This document shows, piece by piece, positions 19,222 to 29,017 of a stretch of DNA of 64,000 nt; position 1 is the first letter of the stretch; the number at the start of each line of letters is the position of its first letter. The DNA lies in assembly GCF_014697425.1 (NCBI RefSeq), contig NZ_JACJRU010000003.1, positions 62,001 to 126,000 on the forward strand, given 5' to 3'. A model generated the notes under the pieces. It made no database searches, was not told the DNA's origin, and saw only the letters and a list, made by a program, of their open reading frames with translations. The position numbers were made by a program, and so were the translations under genes. This stretch comes from Nostoc sp. FACHB-110. GTDB taxonomy: Bacteria > Cyanobacteriota > Cyanobacteriia > Cyanobacteriales > Nostocaceae.

Positions 19222-20034
19222 TTACTGTCTTTGGAAGCGTAAGGCATCAATTGATTGAGCCGTGAGAAAAATTCCCAAAAAGATGTAACTGGCAAATAAA
19301 ATTAAACTGCTGGTATCAAAAATACCTTGAACCAGAGTATTGTAATGTTTAACGAGTGATAAATTCCCCAAAAATTCGCCGAAAACACCGCCAATTCTTT
19401 GCGAAATCAAGTCGGGAATTAATAATAGTAAAAAGCCTGCGGCGAAGGTAAAGACAGCCGCCCAAATAGTGCTGTCTGTTAAGGAAGAAATAAACATCCC
19501 TAAAGACAAGATTGATGCTGCTAACAAAATTAATCCTAAATGTGCTAACAAAGGCATTGTCGGCGGGATAGGAGGGTTAGCACGACTCAAAGCGATCGCC
19601 TCTAACAATACCATCGGCAAAAACATTGTAGTAAAAAATGTTACTACTCCTAATAATTTCCCAACAGCGATCGCCCAATTAGTCACAGGAGATGTCGCTA
19701 ATAGTTCTAATGTGCCACGTTTGCGTTCTTCGGCGTAAAGTCCCATTGACAGCATCGGTAGCACAAACAATAATATCCACGCTAACCCATTTAAAAAATC
19801 TTGCACTAATCTCGCACCAACATCTAAGGAGATGGGTACGCCAAATTGCTGACCTTGTAAATCTGCATAAGCAGCTTCCGCCATTAAGCCTGTCGGCCCC
19901 AGCAAAATCAAGAAAAATAATATTCCGGCGATGAACCAAAATACACAAGCGATCGCATAAGCTAAAGGCGAGCCAAAATAACTCTGCAACTCTCGGCGAT
20001 AAATAGCAATAATATTTGCCAGCACGATACCCAT
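19222..20034 (-). CDS. ABC-2 type transporter permease (GldF-like)
   Basis: 270 residues with six predicted membrane helices. ABC-2 family features include the N-terminal YRRELQSYFGSPLAYAI helix and the EERKRGTLELLATSPV motif between helices 2 and 3, which contacts the ATPase. The ATG immediately follows the ATPase stop codon (no gap), so the two are translationally coupled. It forms the membrane channel of the exporter with the GldG-like protein. Confidence 0.93.
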   Translation of the reverse strand: MGIVLANIIAIYRRELQSYFGSPLAYAIACVFWFIAGILFFLILLGPTGLMAEAAYADLQGQQFGVPISLDVGARLVQDFLNGLAWILLFVLPMLSMGLYAEERKRGTLELLATSPVTNWAIAVGKLLGVVTFFTTMFLPMVLLEAIALSRANPPIPPTMPLLAHLGLILLAASILSLGMFISSLTDSTIWAAVFTFAAGFLLLLIPDLISQRIGGVFGEFLGNLSLVKHYNTLVQGIFDTSSLILFASYIFLGIFLTAQSIDALRFQRQ

Positions 20035-21036
20035 TTATGCTGCTTCTCCTTCGTTGGCTGTTGATTCTTCCTCGGTGACAAAATTCTTTTCTTCGGTGGT
20101 CAATTGCAAAAACACATCTTCTAAAGTCGCGCTCACTCGGCGCATTTCTTGTAAGCCAAACCCTGCACGAATTAAGATGGCGGCGATATCCTTTCCTGGT
20201 TCAGTTCCAGGATGAGATATGACTCGCAAATAACTGCGTCCGTCTCTCGCCTCATTCAGGTGATGACCAGGAATTGATTCTACCAAACTCACGCCGGCTA
20301 CGTTTTGCAATACTTGTTTGGCCAGGTTGACTTCTCCTTCAATTTCTATTTCATAGCCGGAACCACCTGTCAACTGGGTCATCAGAGTTTCTGGTGTATT
20401 TGTGGCTACAACTTTACCGCGATTGATAATTGCCACACGGCTACAGGTCATACTCACTTCAGGCAGAATGTGGGTAGAGAGAATAATTGTGTGTGTCCCC
20501 GCTAGACTTTTAATTAAATTCCGCACTTCAATGATTTGGCGGGGGTCAAGTCCGACTGTGGGTTCATCGAGAATAATCGCTGGCGGGTCGTGAACAATCG
20601 CCTGAGCAATGCCGACTCTTTGGCGATATCCTTTAGAAAGTTTGCGAATAATTACCCGTCGCTTTTCTTGTAAGTTGCACTTTTCAATCGCTGTTTTGAC
20701 TTTCGCAACGCGATCTCCTGCGGGTACTCCTTTAATTTGGGCGACAAAGTTTAGAAATCCCTCTACCGTCATTTCTGGATATAACGGCGGTGTCTCTGGT
20801 AAATAGCCAATTCGCTGACGCACCGCCAAAGAATTTTCATGGACATCAAACCCAGCAATTTTCGCTGTGCCACTACTTGCAGGTAAATAACCTGCTAAAA
20901 TTCTCATGGTTGTGGTTTTACCCGCGCCATTTGGGCCTAAAAAGCCTAAAATTTCACCTTGCTCAACTCTAAAGCTCACATCAGTAATTGCTGGGGTAGA
21001 ACCGTATGTTTTACTGAGATGTTCGACTTCAATCAT
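20035..21036 (-). CDS. ABC transporter ATP-binding protein (GldA-like)
   Basis: 333 residues from ATG 21036. Walker A GPNGAGKTT, signature LSKGYRQRVG, Walker B AIILDEPTVGLDP and H-loop LSTHIL are all present, followed by a C-terminal regulatory extension (about 225-320) of the DrrA/NatA type. It is the first gene of a four-gene minus-strand operon. A TTG 21 bases upstream in frame is less likely than MIEVEHLSKTYG. Confidence 0.94.
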   Translation of the reverse strand: MIEVEHLSKTYGSTPAITDVSFRVEQGEILGFLGPNGAGKTTTMRILAGYLPASSGTAKIAGFDVHENSLAVRQRIGYLPETPPLYPEMTVEGFLNFVAQIKGVPAGDRVAKVKTAIEKCNLQEKRRVIIRKLSKGYRQRVGIAQAIVHDPPAIILDEPTVGLDPRQIIEVRNLIKSLAGTHTIILSTHILPEVSMTCSRVAIINRGKVVATNTPETLMTQLTGGSGYEIEIEGEVNLAKQVLQNVAGVSLVESIPGHHLNEARDGRSYLRVISHPGTEPGKDIAAILIRAGFGLQEMRRVSATLEDVFLQLTTEEKNFVTEEESTANEGEAA

Positions 21037-21443
21037 AGGTAAGGGTGGCGATCGCAAACTAGAGAATACCCAACAATCTTAGATCATCATGGAATGGCAA
21101 TGAGAGTTAAAGCTACATAAGTAACTGTTATGGAAAAGAGTCTAAATCCTATTAAGTAAAATTTGTTACTTCTCCCTCAGCAGTTAATAAAAATGTTAAT
21201 TGCTCAACTAAAATTATTAAAAATCAGTAGTTTTTGTAGCGAAAATTGTGGCATTTTGGCAGTTTTTTAAAATTTCCCGTTGCTAAATTAATAAACACTC
21301 CAAGTGAGGACTGAATAAAAAACTTAAATACCGTAATAAATTGCTGTATTTATGTATATAAAATCAGTCTTCCTGAAGGACTATAAAATTTAAATTTCAT
21401 TATTTCCAGAGTCCAAGGTGTATTGCCCCTTTCAAGCTATTGC

Positions 21444-21466
21444 GACGGGATAAAACCCGTCTTTTC
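21444..21466 (+). terminator. Orphan rho-independent terminator
   Basis: gacggg / cccgtc with a six-base loop, followed by TTTT. No gene lies upstream on this strand. A second small stem (agtcttcctgaaggact, about 21367-21383) lies 60 bases before it, so a small RNA of about 100 nt is possible. Confidence 0.55.
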
Positions 21467-21814
21467 TCCTTACTAATTTTTGATTTATTTACTACTAACC
21501 ATTGACAGAAATAGTCAGTAGATATTTATGTAATTTTTTTAAAGGCTTCCAGAAATTAAATTATTCAACCAACAAGTGCCAAAATTCTCATCAAGAATCT
21601 TTTTCTCTCGGTGTAATACCATTTCACGAAAAATCTGATACAAATATAAATCCTGAAACTCTTGCTAATCCTCTCTTTTTAATTGAGAATTGCGCATTGC
21701 GAATTGCAAATTGGTATAACCTCTGCACCCTTGCTATCCTTGATGATTGGATATTTAGTTAAAAGGATATTATGTCTGCAATATCAGCAGTTTTAAGTTT
21801 TACAATATTTACTA

Positions 21815-21929
21815 TATAGCGATTCCCAGTTAAGTGAGGTACAGGTAATATTTTGAAACGCAGAGGGTCGCAGAGTTAAGCGCAGAGGTACGCAGAAATT
21901 TGTACTTCAGCAGACTAGGAAACGCTATA
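21815..21929. mobile_element. 115-bp MITE-like element
   Basis: Terminal inverted repeats of 15 bases with two mismatches (TATAGCGATTCCCAG / CTAGGAAACGCTATA) enclose the cgcagagg / cgcagagt repeat seen widely in Nostocales. No coding capacity. Confidence 0.7.
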
Positions 21930-22080
21930 AATGATTTTTATTTTAGATGTATTTAATAATACCAATACTATCTATATATCAGTTTTTACAAGTTTTGGAT
22001 ACATCCCTGAGGAAGATGCTTTAGAGTGAAAAACATGAGTAAATAGGTGCGGGATGTTGTTATGCACTGGATTTATATTC

Positions 22081-22108
22081 AGGTTTGGTGGTGAGCCAAA
22101 CCTTTTTT
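22081..22108 (+). terminator. Orphan rho-independent terminator
   Basis: aggtttgg / ccaaacct, seven-base loop, six T after the stem. It is a strong terminator by shape, with no coding gene upstream on this strand for over 1 kb, so it may end a small RNA. Confidence 0.6.
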
Positions 22109-22536
22109 CTTTATAACTAGGTAAAATTAGATAAACATTAAATTATACTGAATCTACTCACATTAATACAAGCTACATATTTGCAGAAAATTTAGGCGAT
22201 CGCTACCCTAATTACTGGCCTCAAAATCAATTTGTTTTGAATTAAATCAGCTAAAAAAAGCATAAAAAAGCTGAAACGCTAATAAAAGCGAAAATCAGTA
22301 AGACACTTAGCATCAGTGTAGATTAAATAACAATCAAAAATCGCCAATTGTTGATTAATTTAGAGTCTTTAAGAGCGATTACTATCTTGAAGCTAGGAGA
22401 GACGTGGATATTAATTCAATTTACCTTTCTTCATATAGTTTGTTTTTCCACCGACTTAATTAGTCAAAGATAAATTGATAGTTATAATCCAAGCATTACA
22501 GTACACAATTACTTAGTGTGCTTTCAGCAAAAGAGC

Positions 22537-24174
22537 ATGACAAGAGCAAAGGAAACCAAATCTACCTCACAAATAGAAATTGGTTCACGTCAATTAAGTA
22601 TAAAATCTAACTTAAATACTTTCAGCAGGCGTACACTGGCTTTGAAGTGGCACTTGGTGTTGCTGGTTGCAGGTACTTTACTGCCTGTTGTCCTTTTTGC
22701 TGTTGCAGTTGTACATCAACTCTCGCTGAACGAGCGTGGAGAATCAGAACGTCGCTTGGCTCTAGCCGCCCGCAATCTCACGCAAGAAGTAGAGCGCGAA
22801 GTAGCCATTACAACCAGAACATTACAAGCACTGGCGGCATCTAACAAAATCGACCAAAATGACTTACAAGGCTTTTATCACGAAGCTAAGCGTACGGTGC
22901 AGACGCAGCCAACTTGGTTGAGTGCGATTCTCTTAACTCCAGACGAACAACAAGTCTTGAATACTAGTCGTCCCTTCGGTACTGCCTTACCCTCAGCAAA
23001 TGAGCCAGAAAGTGTGCGGCTTGTAGTGCAAACACACCAACCGACAGTGGGGTATCTCGCATTATCGCGTCTCAAGCACCAATGGGCGTTCCCGGTGCGC
23101 GTACCAGTCATGCGTAATGGCAAGTTGCGGTACGTGCTTACGGCTATTATCACCTCAGACGCGATCGCATCTATTGAACGTAACGCCAAAGCCCAGTCAC
23201 AATTGGTAAATGACCTCTTGGATACATCGCGGATTATAGTGGGCAAACTGCGCCTCGAAGCAAAACCACTAAATTTAGCCACTGTGATTATGAGTGCGAT
23301 CGATGCCATCCGTCACGCAGCTGAAGCGAAAAATATTGATTTACAGCTACAACTAGCTAACGTTGAACCTGTGTTAGGAGACCAAAATCGGCTTCAGCAA
23401 GTAGTGTGGAATCTTCTGTCGAATGCGGTGAAATTTACCCCTGAGGGTGGAAGGATTGCTGTAGAACTTCAGCAAACTAATTCAATGGCTGAGATTATTG
23501 TCAGCGACACTGGTATAGGTATCAAACCAGAATTCTTACCATATGTCTTCGATCGCTTCCGCCAAGCAGACGGCTCAACTACCAGAGAATTTGGCGGTTT
23601 AGGACTGGGTTTGGCAATTGTCCGTCACTTAGTCGAATTGCATGGTGGCACAGTGCAAGCTGATAGCAAAGGTATCGCTCAAGGGTCAACTTTCACAATT
23701 AAACTTCCCCTCATCACTCGCCAACAAAGCAGTGATTCATTCTTACAATCTGTGGATGGTCAGCTTTCACTAGGCAAAAGCCTTGACAAACTCCAAGATA
23801 TGCGGGTGTTAGTAGTAGATGACGAACCAGACGCGCGCGACCTCCTCTCAGCCGTACTCATCCAACAAGGGGCCGAAGTGCGTACCTGTGCTTCAGCTGC
23901 CGAAGCAATTCAAGCAGTCTTCACCTGGAAACCCACTGCTATTCTCTGCGATATCGGGATGCCCCAGGAAGACGGCTACGATTTTATCCGCAAAGTCAGA
24001 GAACAGGAAATGGAAATAGGTAGTCATATTCCGGCTGTTGCAGTTACAGCCTTTGCCAGGGAAGAAGACAAAATCAAAGCGATCGCTTGTGGCTACGAAA
24101 TGCACATTCCCAAACCCCTAGAACCCACACAATTAGTTGCTGTAGTCGCCAGCCTGGCCCATCTTTCACCCTAA
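22537..24174 (+). CDS. Hybrid sensor kinase/response regulator lacking the phospho-acceptor H-box
   Basis: 545 residues from ATG 22537 (a GTG at 22516 is also in frame). One membrane helix (about 30-55), an extracytoplasmic Cache-like sensor (about 60-205), the second half of a DHp domain (SIERNAKAQSQLVNDLLDTSR), a complete HATPase_c (NAVKFTPEGG, DTGIGI, GGLGLGLAIV), and a receiver domain (VVDDEPD, LCDIGMP, AVTAF, Lys in PKPL). The usual LSHELRTPLN H-box and second membrane helix are missing. The sensor runs straight into the DHp half at a GCGATCGC octamer (23161-23168). The reading frame is intact. It cannot autophosphorylate in the normal way but could still bind ATP or be phosphorylated on its receiver. 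Confidence 0.9.
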   Translation: MTRAKETKSTSQIEIGSRQLSIKSNLNTFSRRTLALKWHLVLLVAGTLLPVVLFAVAVVHQLSLNERGESERRLALAARNLTQEVEREVAITTRTLQALAASNKIDQNDLQGFYHEAKRTVQTQPTWLSAILLTPDEQQVLNTSRPFGTALPSANEPESVRLVVQTHQPTVGYLALSRLKHQWAFPVRVPVMRNGKLRYVLTAIITSDAIASIERNAKAQSQLVNDLLDTSRIIVGKLRLEAKPLNLATVIMSAIDAIRHAAEAKNIDLQLQLANVEPVLGDQNRLQQVVWNLLSNAVKFTPEGGRIAVELQQTNSMAEIIVSDTGIGIKPEFLPYVFDRFRQADGSTTREFGGLGLGLAIVRHLVELHGGTVQADSKGIAQGSTFTIKLPLITRQQSSDSFLQSVDGQLSLGKSLDKLQDMRVLVVDDEPDARDLLSAVLIQQGAEVRTCASAAEAIQAVFTWKPTAILCDIGMPQEDGYDFIRKVREQEMEIGSHIPAVAVTAFAREEDKIKAIACGYEMHIPKPLEPTQLVAVVASLAHLSP

Positions 24175-25907
24175 AAGGCAAAAGTACTGCGAAGAATACC
24201 AATAGTAATCGGGTCGCTGTCTGGTGTATGTCCTGGTTCGATGATATGAATGATCCCAGGAGTGATACTAATGTTGTCTGTTACCCGAAAACGATAAAAA
24301 GCTTCGATTTGCGTAGTTGTGCCTGGTTGTCCGCCAGAACGTCCTAAACCTGTATTGATAAAGTCGGGAACATTATTCCCCACAGGTAAACTGCTACTAG
24401 TGATTTTTGGAGGTTGCCCAACATAAATCCCGCCCAAATTTCCCTTAGCAAACAAATCAGGAAAATTGAGAAATACCATGTAATTCGTCGTTTCCACATG
24501 GCCCGATTGCCCGGGAATATTTGATTTAGTGTAGCCACCCCACGCACCTAAAGTTACACGGGGCGAAATTTGCCAATTGACAGTAGCTCCATAAGCGTTG
24601 GTTTGTAAGGGGGCTGACTTACCAATACTTGGATTATTTGCTGTCAAACACTCATCACCCACAAAAGTTAGCAAACAACCATCAGAAGCATAATTATTGA
24701 CATAATACAAACTCAAATCCACCGTATCAATCGGTGTTAATAGCAACTGCACGGCTGTTGTGGTATTGCCATCAAATAAACCATTGCGTTGAGTTGGATT
24801 TCCGGGAGTGTAACTAGTATACAAAGCTTGCAAGCTGGCACGTTTGGCAAATTGCCAATCTAAAGCAATGCCACCATGACCAAAACCTGTATTTAAAATC
24901 GGGTTTCTTTGGGCAAACAATGATAACGGGCCTGTGGCGGCACTTTCCACTCTGTTAGGGCCACGGAAAGCATTACTCATGTTTACGCCTTCTGTTCCCA
25001 CCATTAAGGCTAATTTGTCAGTAATTAACCAGCGATAATTCAGGTCGGTGATGGTTAATTTATTATTTGTAGGATATTCGTAGCTTAGTCCCACATCATT
25101 GCTTAATCTAGGCTTACTGCTACCATCCGCAGCCAACAATCCTGTAAATAAGAAACTTCTCGGAGTCAATTGGCTAGTTAAACCCAGATAGGAAAAAGTG
25201 ACAATATTTGTGTTAATACCAGGATCATCTGTATCTTTGATGCCATCTCTTGGCTTAACATCAGCACGGTTAGAAGTCCGCCCTTGAATCCCGACAATTA
25301 ACAGCCCATTCAGTTTGGTTGTCGGCGAAAATTGGTTAGCTTGGAGTTCAGCGTTGCGGGCTTCTAAATTATCGACTCGCCCCCGCAAAGTTGCTAACTC
25401 GCTGCCATATTCGGTTTGCAAACGTTGAATAGTGGCTAAATCTTCCCGGGTGACTAATTCTGCGGTTGAAGATGCAATGATTTCGTTGATTCTGTCTAAG
25501 CAGGCATTCATCCCTGCGGCAAATTCATATCTGCTAACAGCGCGATCGCCACGAAATTGATTATTCGGATAACCAGCAATGCAGTTATAGCGTTCTACTA
25601 GAGATTGTAATGCCGCAAACGCCCAATCTGTCGGTTGCACATCGTTGAGTTGTGAAACCGATGTGACTTGAGCCATCGGTTCAGTATTTTCTTGTACAGA
25701 ATTCTCTGCTAATGATGTAACAGATTTATCTTGATAATTTGTAATTAAATTTTTACTTTCTGCGGCTTCGTTACTAGTGTAATCTTGAGCCAGAGCTTTT
25801 TCTGATACACTATTGAATCCGGCAACCAAGAAAGATATCAACAGCCAGAATCTAAAATTATTATGAATAAATATAGCTTTCAAGGTATTATGCTCTCTAC
25901 ACCACAC
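24171..25907 (-). CDS. SLH-domain OprB-type outer-membrane porin
   Basis: 578 residues as drawn from GTG 25907; TTG 25883 with GAGAG upstream is an alternative start. Sec signal peptide (FRFWLLISFLVAGFNS...ALA), a single SLH domain (about 80-140: VQPTDWAFAALQSLVERYNCIAGYP), a short coiled coil (about 150-185) that reaches peptidoglycan, then an OprB beta-barrel (about 200-578) ending in aromatic ILRSTFAF. This is the SomA/iron-uptake-porin architecture of cyanobacteria. Its stop codon overlaps that of the convergent kinase by four bases. Substrate cannot be predicted. Confidence 0.93.
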   Translation of the reverse strand: MWCREHNTLKAIFIHNNFRFWLLISFLVAGFNSVSEKALAQDYTSNEAAESKNLITNYQDKSVTSLAENSVQENTEPMAQVTSVSQLNDVQPTDWAFAALQSLVERYNCIAGYPNNQFRGDRAVSRYEFAAGMNACLDRINEIIASSTAELVTREDLATIQRLQTEYGSELATLRGRVDNLEARNAELQANQFSPTTKLNGLLIVGIQGRTSNRADVKPRDGIKDTDDPGINTNIVTFSYLGLTSQLTPRSFLFTGLLAADGSSKPRLSNDVGLSYEYPTNNKLTITDLNYRWLITDKLALMVGTEGVNMSNAFRGPNRVESAATGPLSLFAQRNPILNTGFGHGGIALDWQFAKRASLQALYTSYTPGNPTQRNGLFDGNTTTAVQLLLTPIDTVDLSLYYVNNYASDGCLLTFVGDECLTANNPSIGKSAPLQTNAYGATVNWQISPRVTLGAWGGYTKSNIPGQSGHVETTNYMVFLNFPDLFAKGNLGGIYVGQPPKITSSSLPVGNNVPDFINTGLGRSGGQPGTTTQIEAFYRFRVTDNISITPGIIHIIEPGHTPDSDPITIGILRSTFAF

Positions 25908-26061
25908 TGAAGCTTGAGTGTAAGCAAAATTATCAATTTTGACATGAGAATTTTTACCGACTTTGTACTAGATGAGACAAAATCAAGCCTAGTCATTCCG
26001 GGAAAGCGCGAGTATAAAAGAAAAAATAATCCCGAATTTAGTAAATTAATTCAGAAGCAAT

Positions 26062-28386
26062 ATGGCACATCGCTCGCGCAAGCTATCGCCAAAATTCTTT
26101 AGACGTACTCAAGCTTCCCCAGAAGTCGAAGCTAACCCATCAGAGGCACAAAAGGGAGCTTTGCTATCATCAACAGTAGCGATCGCTGTATTAACTACCA
26201 GTGCTGGGTTAATTTTGGTTTTTACTTGGATTAGTACCTTATTTATCTTTAATCCAGAAAAAATTAGCTGGATGAACAGGTTTTTACCAGAATGGGCGCA
26301 AATACCTTTTGGTTATAGTGAACATCCCCACACCTTGGCAGAAATCGAAACTAGCTTACAGCAACAACAACAAACATCCGGGACGAATTTACCTTTAAAT
26401 CAGGGCGAAAACTCATTTTTATTACCGATTTTTCAGCAACGGGCTAATTGTCAGTCAGACTGTCAAGAACTAGTTGCACTCCGGGTGTATCAATTAGCAA
26501 CAGACACAGAGTTTCAATCAAAATCAGAAAAATACTATCGTTTGGCTACGCAACTATCCATCGCTGGGATCGAAAAATCGTTGATTGATAAAACTGCAGA
26601 AAACGACGAAACCACGACTTTTTTGCCTCTTACCCAAGTGCAACGCTTTGAAGGTGAGACACCAGCCAAGGGTGCTTGGTTTAATTTGCGGGGTCAATAT
26701 AAACTGGGCAAAACTACAATTTCCTACGGTCAAATTTTCTACTACAATCCAGATCGCAGTAACCTCCAACAACTCTTAACTTGGAAGACTGCAAACGCTC
26801 AATTGCCTAAATGGCAAGAAGTTACAGGTGGTAGTGGTCAGGAATTAGTCATTAACCAAACAGTGGGTTTAGAACCGCAGTTACAAATTTACCAAGTCAA
26901 ACCTACAAATTTATATCTCAACCCAATTCAGTTAGAAAAAATTAGTCTCAAAACACCAGCCATTCAAGATAAGACGTACCAAAATGCGTTAAAAGTTGCC
27001 CGTAGTGGTTTATGGACAACAGCTTTAGAATCTTTACAATCAATCCAAAAACAACGCAAAGTCGCTTTCCCACCCACAGCCCAAGCTCAACTCGATTTGA
27101 TTGGTTTATACTCTCAAATCACCAAAGCACAAGCCGATAAAACTTGGGCGAGTCCCAGCGAACAAGTTATGGCAGACTTGATTGATGGTCGTTGGAGCAA
27201 GGCTTTAAAAGTATTTAAAGCATCATCGCAAAATATCCAAGAAATTTCTACTCTACTAAAAGCCGATAAAGGCAAGCTGTGGAATCGTACAGTCGCCACA
27301 TTACAAGTTAACCCCGAACAACCAGAGGTGCTAGCCTGGGGGGCATTGATATTAGCTGTACAACAGGGAGAAGACAGTGCGAACGCTTGGCTGAAAAAAC
27401 AACCAAAAATGACAGAAGAAACTCTGGATGAGATTCAAAGTTTAATCAAACGGCTGAATGCTGAGATTGCAAAATCTTACATCCCAGCTAATCATCCCAG
27501 CAAAATTGTAGGTGTAGCACAAGTCATCTCTCAAGTTAAACCCCAGCAATGGCTATTGGCAGATGCGTCATCTGACCTGAAACTCACGGAAAATCAAGTT
27601 TGGTATCGCATCACAGTCAGGGCATTTCAAGATGGTAAACGTTGGTTGAATTATCCGTTTGAGGATGTACACTCACAAAAAAAAGACCCAAGCAAATTTT
27701 TGTGGGCTAGTTTGGGGATTAATGTTGACTCTACTATTGGAATAATTGCCCGCCTACCCAACGGAGAACAAAAAAGAACGACTGCGACTATCAAAGGTGT
27801 ACAGTTTCAAAATGGTGATTTGCAGTTGTTGGCAGCTGGTGAAGCAATACCAGAAAGTCAAAATAATAATTCTGGCTCACGCCCATTAGCTTTAACCAAG
27901 GAAGCTTTAGAATGGGTGGAACCTTCCCCGATTACTGTAGCAGAACTGGCGCGGCACAATCCTCAAGGCGTGAAGACTTTGTTACCAATTCTCTGGCGTT
28001 ATTTGCAACAGTCGGGAGATGTCACACCAGATGAAGTACCTGATTTTTCTCAATTACAAGAAAAGTTAGCTGACTGGCCTGTGCAAACCATCGACTTAAC
28101 CAACAACAACAAGCCTGAGACTGTATTAACTATCTCAGCTGAAGCGATCGCTACCCTAAAAGATACCCTATCTGACAAGTCACAGAATCAACAACAGCAG
28201 CGCCCCCGGACGTTAATTGTGTCTGATAGCGGTAAAGTTATTTATACAGATTTTCAAAATAATAGCCCACATGCATTAGTGGCGATCGCTAAATTAGCCC
28301 ATGAAAAATCTTTGACTTTGCTCGTAGAAAGTGAGCAAAGTTACAATCTCCAGCGTTGGTCAGATAAAAATCAACGCTTTGAGTAA
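26062..28386 (+). CDS. Large membrane-anchored protein of unknown function
   Basis: 774 residues, family not recognised. One membrane helix at about 36-62 (LLSSTVAIAVLTTSAGLILVF) splits a basic cytoplasmic N-terminus from a 700-residue presumably periplasmic part. Two cysteines (CQSDCQEL, about 131-135) could pair there. The middle (about 290-470) looks helical and TPR/solenoid-like; residues about 490-620 look like beta-rich repeats. The last 60 residues are alpha/beta (RTLIVSDSGKVIYTDF). No enzymatic motif was found. It is monocistronic, with AGAAG before the start. Confidence 0.75.
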   Translation: MAHRSRKLSPKFFRRTQASPEVEANPSEAQKGALLSSTVAIAVLTTSAGLILVFTWISTLFIFNPEKISWMNRFLPEWAQIPFGYSEHPHTLAEIETSLQQQQQTSGTNLPLNQGENSFLLPIFQQRANCQSDCQELVALRVYQLATDTEFQSKSEKYYRLATQLSIAGIEKSLIDKTAENDETTTFLPLTQVQRFEGETPAKGAWFNLRGQYKLGKTTISYGQIFYYNPDRSNLQQLLTWKTANAQLPKWQEVTGGSGQELVINQTVGLEPQLQIYQVKPTNLYLNPIQLEKISLKTPAIQDKTYQNALKVARSGLWTTALESLQSIQKQRKVAFPPTAQAQLDLIGLYSQITKAQADKTWASPSEQVMADLIDGRWSKALKVFKASSQNIQEISTLLKADKGKLWNRTVATLQVNPEQPEVLAWGALILAVQQGEDSANAWLKKQPKMTEETLDEIQSLIKRLNAEIAKSYIPANHPSKIVGVAQVISQVKPQQWLLADASSDLKLTENQVWYRITVRAFQDGKRWLNYPFEDVHSQKKDPSKFLWASLGINVDSTIGIIARLPNGEQKRTTATIKGVQFQNGDLQLLAAGEAIPESQNNNSGSRPLALTKEALEWVEPSPITVAELARHNPQGVKTLLPILWRYLQQSGDVTPDEVPDFSQLQEKLADWPVQTIDLTNNNKPETVLTISAEAIATLKDTLSDKSQNQQQQRPRTLIVSDSGKVIYTDFQNNSPHALVAIAKLAHEKSLTLLVESEQSYNLQRWSDKNQRFE

Positions 28387-28407
28387 GTTGCCTAAAATCA
28401 GAGGCTC

Positions 28408-28479
28408 TATAGCAATCCTTGTGGGAGTTCTGGGTGCTGCTTTGATTGGCAGTTTAGCTAGTTAAATGGGATTGCTATA
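28408..28479. repeat. 72-bp inverted-repeat element
   Basis: Perfect 11-base terminal inverted repeats (TATAGCAATCC / GGATTGCTATA) surround a 50-base core. It is a common short repeat end in Nostocales and probably a non-autonomous mini-element. It lies between convergent genes. Confidence 0.7.
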
Positions 28480-28504
28480 AATTCTGGCGCTCGCCTCAAT
28501 CAGA

Positions 28505-28699
28505 TTAAATTTCTGCTTCTGATTCAGGTTCAGCTAGTTTTTGCTCTTTTAAATTTTGTAATTGCTCTAACAGAGAGTCAATCTCTGCTTGGAGATTTTT
28601 AAACTTTGCTTGCTGATCTGCTTGATAAAAAGATTTATTTAAGTCACTAACCAAGGTAGCTTGGGATTTTCTTTCGGAAACTGTAGATAAAGTAGACAT
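28505..28699 (-). CDS. Small coiled-coil protein of unknown function
   Basis: 64 residues. A Ser/Thr-rich N-terminus is followed by a heptad-patterned helix (FKNLQAEIDSLLEQLQNLKEQ). There is no known domain. The coding pattern, acidic tail and isolated position with its own ATG make it a plausible real gene, but nothing shows its role. Confidence 0.55.
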   Translation of the reverse strand: MSTLSTVSERKSQATLVSDLNKSFYQADQQAKFKNLQAEIDSLLEQLQNLKEQKLAEPESEAEI

Positions 28700-29017
28700 C
28701 GCTTATTAAATAGATACACAACTCAACTCACACCAATATTAAATATTATAGTAATGTTGGTTTAAGGATTGTTAAATGATTGTATAGTTTTCATCAAATC
28801 CTCTAATACTTTTCTGGTTTTGTGATAAGTGACAACAATCAACCTAGTTTTGTTCCCTACTCAAAGTGCTGCGTGCTGAGTATGGTAAACTAACATTCTG
28901 CATAAATATACAATCATCAATAAAACACTTAGACTAAAAGAGGTTATTTTCTTTTAGTATCCAAAATCTACAATATGGCAGCAGAGGGCAAAAATTTGCT
29001 TTCTGAAGCTTCCGAAT
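28700..29017. other. Intergenic promoter region before thrC
   Basis: 318 bases between divergent genes. No repeat, hairpin or clear promoter box could be assigned. Confidence 0.35.

Larger units (their letters stand above)
21037..22536. other. 1.5-kb gene-poor region with repeats and orphan terminators
   Basis: No convincing gene on either strand. It holds the ABC operon promoter at the left, two plus-strand terminator-like hairpins with no gene before them (21444 and 22081), a MITE-like insert (21815-21929), and the kinase promoter at the right. The composition is strongly AT-rich. Confidence 0.6.

Noticed and set aside
21502..21762. 86-residue open frame in the gene-poor region
   Set aside because: Low-complexity AT-rich translation with no family features; it lies among repeats and orphan terminators.
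25914..26102. 62-residue open frame before the large unknown protein
   Set aside because: It overlaps the well-supported start at 26062, has weak coding character and no ribosome-binding site.
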